This document shows, in pieces, positions 4,841-9,006 of a stretch of 9,006 nt of DNA. Below the pieces are notes generated by a model. It did no database searches. It was not told the DNA's origin and worked only from the letters and a program-made list of their open reading frames with translations. The DNA comes from Candidatus Peregrinibacteria bacterium (lineage in GTDB: Bacteria; Patescibacteriota; Gracilibacteria; UM-FILTER-43-11), in assembly GCA_016220125.1 (NCBI GenBank), contig JACRIF010000060.1, positions 1-9,006 on the forward strand, in the 5' to 3' direction. The position numbers were made by a program, and so were the translations under genes. The first letter of the stretch is position 1. Each line of letters begins with the position of its first letter.

Positions 4841-6310
4841 ATGTCGCTTTACCTCAAATATCGGCCCCAGAACTTGAAGACGGTGGTTGGCCAGGGCCAT
4901 ATTGTGGTCACCTTGCGCAACGCCCTGCTCCACAACGCGCTCACGCACGCCTATTTGTTCAGCGGTCCGCGCGGAACCGGCAAGACGTCGTTCGCGCGCA
5001 TTTTGGCCAAGGCCATCAACTGCCACGCCCGGGTGGACGGGGTGGAGCCCTGCAACGAGTGCGAAAGTTGCGTGGCCATTTTGAATGGGCGCATGGTGGA
5101 CCTGATCGAGATCGACGCCGCGAGCAATCGTGGCATCGACGAGATGCGCGAGCTCAAGGAGAAAATCCAGTTCTCGCCCACCCAGGGCAAGGCCAAGGTC
5201 TACATCATCGACGAGGTGCACATGCTCACGAAAGAGGCGTTCAACGCCCTGCTCAAAACGCTCGAGGAGCCGCCCGCGCACGCGTTTTTCATCTTGGCGA
5301 CCACCGAGGTGCACAAGATCCCCGAAACCATTCTCTCGCGGTGCCAGCAGTTCAGCTTCAAGCGCATTTCCGAGGGCGACATCATCGGACGGCTGGGCCA
5401 AATCGCATTGGAAGAGAAAATCCAAGCCGAGCCCGAGGCCTTGGCTTTGCTGGCGCGCCTTTCCAATGGAGGGCTCCGCGATGCCATCGGGCTGTTGGAG
5501 CAGATGACCATCGACAGCGCCATCCGCTATCAGGATGTGGTCCTGAATCTCGGCATCACGGGCACCATGCTCATCCAGGCGTTCTTCCAGGCCCTGCTCG
5601 ACGAGGACGCGGGAAAAGCGATCGAAATGATCGCCCAGGTGAACGGGATGGGGCAGAATTTGTCGCAGTTTTCGCGCGAGCTCATCGCCTATCTGCGCGA
5701 GCAGATGCTGCTCGGGATCTCGGCCAAGGGCGACGTGGGCAAGATGGTTCGCCTCATCGAGATTTTCTCCGAGGCGAAATTGCTCATCAGCTCGGCGACC
5801 ATTCCCCAGCTTCCGCTCGAAATGGCCGTGATCAAGGCGTGCGGTTACGCGGTGGCGCCGCTGCCGTCGCACAAGCCGGAGGCTCAAGTTGCCGCGCCGA
5901 AAATGGTTGAGAAAAAAATGGAAAGCGCGAAGACACCCGTCACCGCGAGCCCGGAAAAAGCAGTCGAGCTGTCCGTGGACGATCTCTCCATCGACGAGAT
6001 TCGGGTGGGATGGGCTCGGTTCGTGGAGCAGGTTAGGACGCCGGTGGTCCGCATGTCGCTGGCCGACGGCGAGCCCCTGAAAATGGAGAAGGGGAGCCTG
6101 CACGTGGCGTTCAAGTCCAATTCCCTGATGGAGCGCATCGCCAACCACGCGAACCAGGACGAGGTTCAATCCGCCTTCAAAACCGTGTTCAATCGAAAAG
6201 TGAGCCTGAAACTGGAGCTGAAAAAGATTTCCCTGGAACCGGTGAGCACCGCAAAGGACCCCTCGGCTCCCTCGGCCGTCGAGTTGGCCAACGAAGTCTT
6301 CGGCGCCTAG
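4841..6310 (+). CDS. dnaX: DNA polymerase III subunit gamma/tau
   Basis: DnaX is the ATPase motor of the clamp loader and tethers polymerase III at the replication fork. In the 489 residues the AAA+ module starts at SLYLKYRPQ. It has Walker A GPRGTGKT (42-49), four zinc-binding cysteines (C61, C71, C74, C77), the segment LIEIDAASNRGIDEMREL (88-105), Walker B VYIIDEVHML (120-129), sensor 1 LATTE, the SRC arginine-finger motif (166-168) and sensor 2 GGLRDA (210-215). Domain III runs to about 338. A Lys/Pro/Ala-rich linker (about 340-380) leads to a C-terminal domain (about 383-465). The ATG at 4841 matches the family N-terminus; no SD. TTGTCT (4746-4751) and TAACTT (4769-4774), spaced 17 bp, are a weak promoter candidate. 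Stop is TAG. The usual partners ybaB and recR do not follow; glyA does. An A7 run in the linker is listed separately. Confidence 0.96.
   Translation: MSLYLKYRPQNLKTVVGQGHIVVTLRNALLHNALTHAYLFSGPRGTGKTSFARILAKAINCHARVDGVEPCNECESCVAILNGRMVDLIEIDAASNRGIDEMRELKEKIQFSPTQGKAKVYIIDEVHMLTKEAFNALLKTLEEPPAHAFFILATTEVHKIPETILSRCQQFSFKRISEGDIIGRLGQIALEEKIQAEPEALALLARLSNGGLRDAIGLLEQMTIDSAIRYQDVVLNLGITGTMLIQAFFQALLDEDAGKAIEMIAQVNGMGQNLSQFSRELIAYLREQMLLGISAKGDVGKMVRLIEIFSEAKLLISSATIPQLPLEMAVIKACGYAVAPLPSHKPEAQVAAPKMVEKKMESAKTPVTASPEKAVELSVDDLSIDEIRVGWARFVEQVRTPVVRMSLADGEPLKMEKGSLHVAFKSNSLMERIANHANQDEVQSAFKTVFNRKVSLKLELKKISLEPVSTAKDPSAPSAVELANEVFGA
5912..5918 (+). other. A7 run in the dnaX linker, possible slippage site
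   Basis: Codons E357-K358-K359-M360 read GAG AAA AAA ATG, giving seven consecutive A's exactly at the start of the linker. A -1 slip would enter a frame with a TAG at 6034-6036 and give a product of about 398 residues lacking the C-terminal domain, comparable to the short gamma form made by frameshifting in E. coli or by slippage in Thermus. No strong downstream stem-loop is evident and lysine codons alone may explain the run. Confidence 0.25.
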
Positions 6311-6352
6311 CTTAACGCTTATCGCTTATCGCTTATCGCTTACTGCTTACGG
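6311..6352. repeat. heptameric tandem array after dnaX
   Basis: Six 7-bp units start at the base after the dnaX stop codon: CTTAACG, CTTATCG three times, CTTACTG, CTTACGG. The array is followed by CCTATATATAG and the glyA leader. It is degenerate at the edges and exact in the middle, as expected for repeats gained by slippage and then drifting. Confidence 0.8.
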
Positions 6353-6381
6353 CCTATATATAGTTTTTTATCCAAACAAAC

Positions 6382-7629
6382 ATGTACGATTCCATCAAAA
6401 AGCAGGATCCCGAAATCTACAACGCCATTGTCAGCGAGGAGGTTCGCCAGACCGACGGCATCGAATTGATCCCGTCCGAAAATTACACTTCCCTCGCGGT
6501 GATGGAAGCCTGCGGATCGATTTTGACGAACAAGTACTCCGAGGGATACCCGGGCAAGCGCTATTACGGCGGGCAGGAGAACATCGACGTGATCGAGAAT
6601 TTGGCCATCGCCCGCGCCAAGCAGTTGTTCGGCGCCGAGCATGTGAATGTGCAACCGTACTCCGGTTCCCCGGCCAACACGGCCGTGTATTTCGCCCTGC
6701 TCAACTACGGCGACACCGTGATGGGCCTCAAGCTCGACCACGGTGGCCATCTGACGCACGGGCTCCCCATCGCGTTCTCGGGGAAATCGTACAAATTTGT
6801 GCCGTATGGGGTCGACAAGTCCACGGGCCGGATCGACATGGACGAGGTGCGAAGGCTTGCGTTGGAATGCAAACCCAAGATGATCGTGGCCGGCTTCACC
6901 GCCTACCCGCGCGACATCGATTGGAAAAAATTCAAGGAGATCGCCGACGAGGTCGGGGCCATCACCATGGCCGACATTTCGCACACTGCAGGGCTCATCG
7001 CAGGCGGAGTCTTGGAATCCCCGGTGCCGTTCTTCGATGTCGTGACCACCACGACCCACAAGACCCTTCGCGGGCCTCGCGGGGCGATGATCCTGTGCAA
7101 GGAAAAATTCGCCAAAGCCATCGATCGGGCCATCTTCCCCGGGCTCCAGGGCGGTCCGCACGAGCACGCCATCGCGGGCAAGGCCATCGCCTTTGCCGAG
7201 GCGCTGAGGCCCGAGTTCAAGGATTACGCGAAACAGGTGAAAAAGAACGCCGCCCATTTGGCCGAGGCGCTCATGAAGCGGGGCTTCAAGCTGGTGTCCG
7301 ACGGCACCGACACCCATTTGATTTTGGCGGACCTCACGAACAAGGGCGTCCCCGGAAAGTTGGCGCAGGAGGCCTTGGATAAAGTGGGCATCACGCTCAA
7401 CAAGAACACGGTTCCCGACGACCCGCGCTCGCCGTTCGACCCCTCGGGAATCCGTTTGGGCACCCCGGCCGTGACGACCCGTGGGATGAAGGAACCCGAG
7501 ATGGAGCTGATCGCCGGCTGGATCGACCGCGCGCTCGTTGCGATCAACGACGAGTCCGCCCTCGCCGTCATCAAGGCCGAGGTCCGTGCCATGTCCCGGA
7601 AATTCCCGGTTCCAGGCATTGCCCTGTAA
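6382..7629 (+). CDS. glyA: serine hydroxymethyltransferase
   Basis: This PLP enzyme interconverts serine plus tetrahydrofolate with glycine plus methylene-tetrahydrofolate, feeding one-carbon units to nucleotide synthesis. The 415 residues have the standard length and motifs: [10 protein letters not shown] (28-37), [10 protein letters not shown] (55-64), [11 protein letters not shown] (89-99), HGGHLTHG (120-127), the PLP-stacking segment ADISHTAG (197-204, D198) and [13 protein letters not shown] (222-234) with Schiff-base lysine K227. [12 protein letters not shown] and [13 protein letters not shown] complete the fold. Motif variants QPYSGSPAN and ISHTAG differ from the E. coli QPHSGSQAN and MAHVAG. 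The ATG at 6382 has no SD; the leader reads CCAAACAAAC. Stop is TAA. It lies 71 bp after dnaX, the gap being mostly repeat array. Confidence 0.97.
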   Translation: MYDSIKKQDPEIYNAIVSEEVRQTDGIELIPSENYTSLAVMEACGSILTNKYSEGYPGKRYYGGQENIDVIENLAIARAKQLFGAEHVNVQPYSGSPANTAVYFALLNYGDTVMGLKLDHGGHLTHGLPIAFSGKSYKFVPYGVDKSTGRIDMDEVRRLALECKPKMIVAGFTAYPRDIDWKKFKEIADEVGAITMADISHTAGLIAGGVLESPVPFFDVVTTTTHKTLRGPRGAMILCKEKFAKAIDRAIFPGLQGGPHEHAIAGKAIAFAEALRPEFKDYAKQVKKNAAHLAEALMKRGFKLVSDGTDTHLILADLTNKGVPGKLAQEALDKVGITLNKNTVPDDPRSPFDPSGIRLGTPAVTTRGMKEPEMELIAGWIDRALVAINDESALAVIKAEVRAMSRKFPVPGIAL

Positions 7630-7704
7630 ACGACAAAAAAGCGACAATCCCTCGTGTTAAGGATGTGGATTTTTTAAAATCGATGGTAAACTTTCCCAGC
7701 AAGC

Positions 7705-7739
7705 ACTAACTCCTAACACCTAACTCCTAAAACCTATCT
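7705..7739. repeat. heptameric tandem array directly before the S41 protease start
   Basis: Five 7-bp units: ACTAACT, CCTAACA, CCTAACT, CCTAAAA, CCTATCT. The last unit ends at the base before the ATG at 7740, so the array occupies the place of a ribosome binding site. The units match, on the opposite strand, the CACCTAG/CCCCTAT heptamers of the block at 2027-2061. Confidence 0.75.
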
Positions 7740-9006
7740 ATGTTTTCCCTCAAATGGACTTCCCGCGCGTTCATCGCGCTGATGCTCAGTTTTTCCATCC
7801 TGGCTCCGAGCCTGATGGCCTACGACGATGTCGCCGGGGATTCCCCGTATTTCTACGCCATCGAGTACCTGCGCAAGAACGACGTGTTCAAGAACACCAA
7901 ACTCTTCAAGCCGGACTCCATCGTGTCCCGCGCCGAGTACATTTCGTACCTCGTGAAACTGAATAGTCCCAAATTCAAGCGCGCGGCCACTATCAAGTTG
8001 CCCTATTCCGACACGAAGGACAATGCGTGGTACGCGCCCTATCTCGTGGAGGCGGTTCGCGTGGGGATCCTGACCGGAAAGGAGGGGAAGATGAATCCGG
8101 ATCAGAACATCACCCTGCTGGATGCGCTCGAGTTGTTGTTCCATTCCCGCAGCATTCCGATTCCCCGGCGCTATGTGGGCGAGATGCCCTACACCGATTT
8201 GGCCAAGAACAAGCAGGCCCAGGCCATGGTCATGCGCGCGGCCGAGTTGGGGATCGTCCAACCGCAAAAACGCGACTTTTTCGGCTTGTATCGCAAAATC
8301 AGCCGCGCCGAGGCCGCCAAGATGATGTACAAGATGGATCTGGTCGACCTGCGCGACCCCGGCGATGCGTCCAGCGCGGGAACCGATTCAGAGCTCCAGC
8401 GCATCGAGAATGCCTGGAAACTGCTTCAATCCAACTACGTCGACAAGGACACGCTGGATCCCAAGAAATTGGCCGACACCGCCATCAAATCGATGGTCGA
8501 TACATTGCAGGACCCGTATTCGGTGTTCATGGACGAGTCCGAGAACCAGGCGTTCAGCGACGAGATCGGCGGTCAGTTCGAGGGCATCGGGGCGTATGTC
8601 GAGATGAAGGAGAACAAGGACATCGCCATCGTGACTCCGATCAAGGATTCCCCGGCCTTCAAGGCGGGGGTCAAGGCGGGCGACATCATCCGCAAAGTCG
8701 ATGATTTCGACACCAAGGGCGCCACCCTCCAAGAGACCGTGAAGCGCATCAAGGGGCCCAAGGGGAGCACGGTCAAGCTGACGCTGGAGCGCAATGGCGA
8801 AACGGTCGTCCTCGAGGTCGCGCGCGATGTGGTGAACATCCACTCGCTTGAATACGAGGTGCTGGCCAACGGAAAGGTCATGCGCATCCATTTGCTGACC
8901 TTCAGCACCACCTTGGTGAAGGATTTCAACGACGTGGTCGAAATCATCCGCGCCAATCCCGAGATCAAGGGGATCATCCTGGATGTGCGGAACAACCCGG
9001 GCGGAT
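7740..9006 (+). CDS. SLH-domain carboxyl-terminal processing protease, S41 family (3' end outside window)
   Basis: The first 422 residues of an exported protease. A signal peptide (MFSLKWTSRAFIALMLSFSI..., likely cut after A27) is followed by three S-layer homology repeats: about 28-74 (DDVAGDSPYFYAIEYL, FKPDSIVSRAEY), 88-137 (YSDTKDNAWYAPYLVEAV, MNPDQNITLLDAL) and 149-200 (MPYTDLA, KISRAEAAKMMYKM). Then come the S41 N-terminal helices (216-275; NYVDKDTL, LQDPYSVFMD), a PDZ domain (about 276-360; FEGIGAYVEM, SPAFKAGVKAGDIIRKVD) and the start of the S41 core, IKGIILDVRNNPGG (409-422). The catalytic Ser and Lys lie beyond the window. SLH repeats would hold the enzyme on the cell wall polymer beneath an S-layer, where it could trim surface proteins. 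No SD; a 7-bp repeat array touches the ATG. It lies 110 bp after glyA. Confidence 0.9.
   Translation, partial: MFSLKWTSRAFIALMLSFSILAPSLMAYDDVAGDSPYFYAIEYLRKNDVFKNTKLFKPDSIVSRAEYISYLVKLNSPKFKRAATIKLPYSDTKDNAWYAPYLVEAVRVGILTGKEGKMNPDQNITLLDALELLFHSRSIPIPRRYVGEMPYTDLAKNKQAQAMVMRAAELGIVQPQKRDFFGLYRKISRAEAAKMMYKMDLVDLRDPGDASSAGTDSELQRIENAWKLLQSNYVDKDTLDPKKLADTAIKSMVDTLQDPYSVFMDESENQAFSDEIGGQFEGIGAYVEMKENKDIAIVTPIKDSPAFKAGVKAGDIIRKVDDFDTKGATLQETVKRIKGPKGSTVKLTLERNGETVVLEVARDVVNIHSLEYEVLANGKVMRIHLLTFSTTLVKDFNDVVEIIRANPEIKGIILDVRNNPGG

Noticed and set aside
4672..5910. 412-aa plus-strand open frame overlapping dnaX
   Set aside because: It is the -1 frame of dnaX; the translation lacks motifs while the dnaX frame has every AAA+ motif.
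4790..6169. 459-aa minus-strand open frame
   Set aside because: Antisense to dnaX; rich in H, D, R, L and G as expected from the complement of GC-rich codons; no domain.
6311..6352. Heptamer arrays as a CRISPR array
   Set aside because: The units are 7 bp and adjacent without spacers; no cas gene in the window.
6340..7647. 435-aa minus-strand open frame
   Set aside because: Antisense shadow of glyA with no family motifs.
7630..7704. Intrinsic terminator after glyA
   Set aside because: AATCC/GGATT before TTTTTT is only a five-pair stem with a 16-nt loop; too weak to call.
187..9006. UGA read as glycine (genetic code 25)
   Set aside because: All eight genes are open under the standard code with no in-frame TGA; a recoded genome would show TGA at some glycine positions.

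Overview
The window reads as chromosomal DNA of a bacterium with G+C-rich genes (roughly 55-60% by eye) and seven complete protein genes plus one cut by the right edge. My best guess is a Candidate Phyla Radiation (Patescibacteria) lineage, possibly near Peregrinibacteria/Gracilibacteria. The reasons are near-absence of Shine-Dalgarno sequences, compact housekeeping genes, an SLH-anchored protease, a lipoprotein thiol oxidoreductase suited to a cell without a classical periplasm, and TAG/TAA-only stops. The phylum call is inference and needs a tree.

Layout. Positions 1-186 are AT-rich (about 29% G+C by count of 1-180) and hold at most the start of a minus-strand gene leaving the window. On the minus strand follow mltG (endolytic murein transglycosylase, 187-1179) and a protein made of two fused YbaB/EbfC nucleoid-protein domains (1388-1960). 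A divergent region full of short repeats (1961-2202) then leads to rpsU (bS21) and der (EngA GTPase) on the plus strand. A DsbA-like lipoprotein (4011-4580) is on the minus strand. Finally dnaX, glyA and an SLH-PDZ-S41 protease run in series on the plus strand, the last one incomplete.

Functions fall into ribosome production (rpsU, der), replication and nucleoid (dnaX, the YbaB fusion), cell envelope (mltG, DsbA-like lipoprotein, SLH-S41 protease) and one-carbon metabolism (glyA). This is mostly core genome rather than an accessory island.

The unusual material is mostly between and upstream of the genes. (1) rpsU alone has a perfect Shine-Dalgarno sequence; the other seven starts have none. 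This pattern is known from Bacteroidota, where bS21 helps hide the anti-SD and rpsU is autoregulated. (2) Most gene junctions carry a degenerate short tandem repeat array of period 7, 9 or 12 bp, and four of these directly touch or overlap a start or stop codon. They resemble the STRR repeats of filamentous cyanobacteria. (3) A long two-part hairpin fills the rpsU-der gap. (4) A GC-rich palindromic element flanked by imperfect direct repeats sits between dsbA and dnaX. (5) YbaB is a tandem fusion. (6) No gene ends in TGA.
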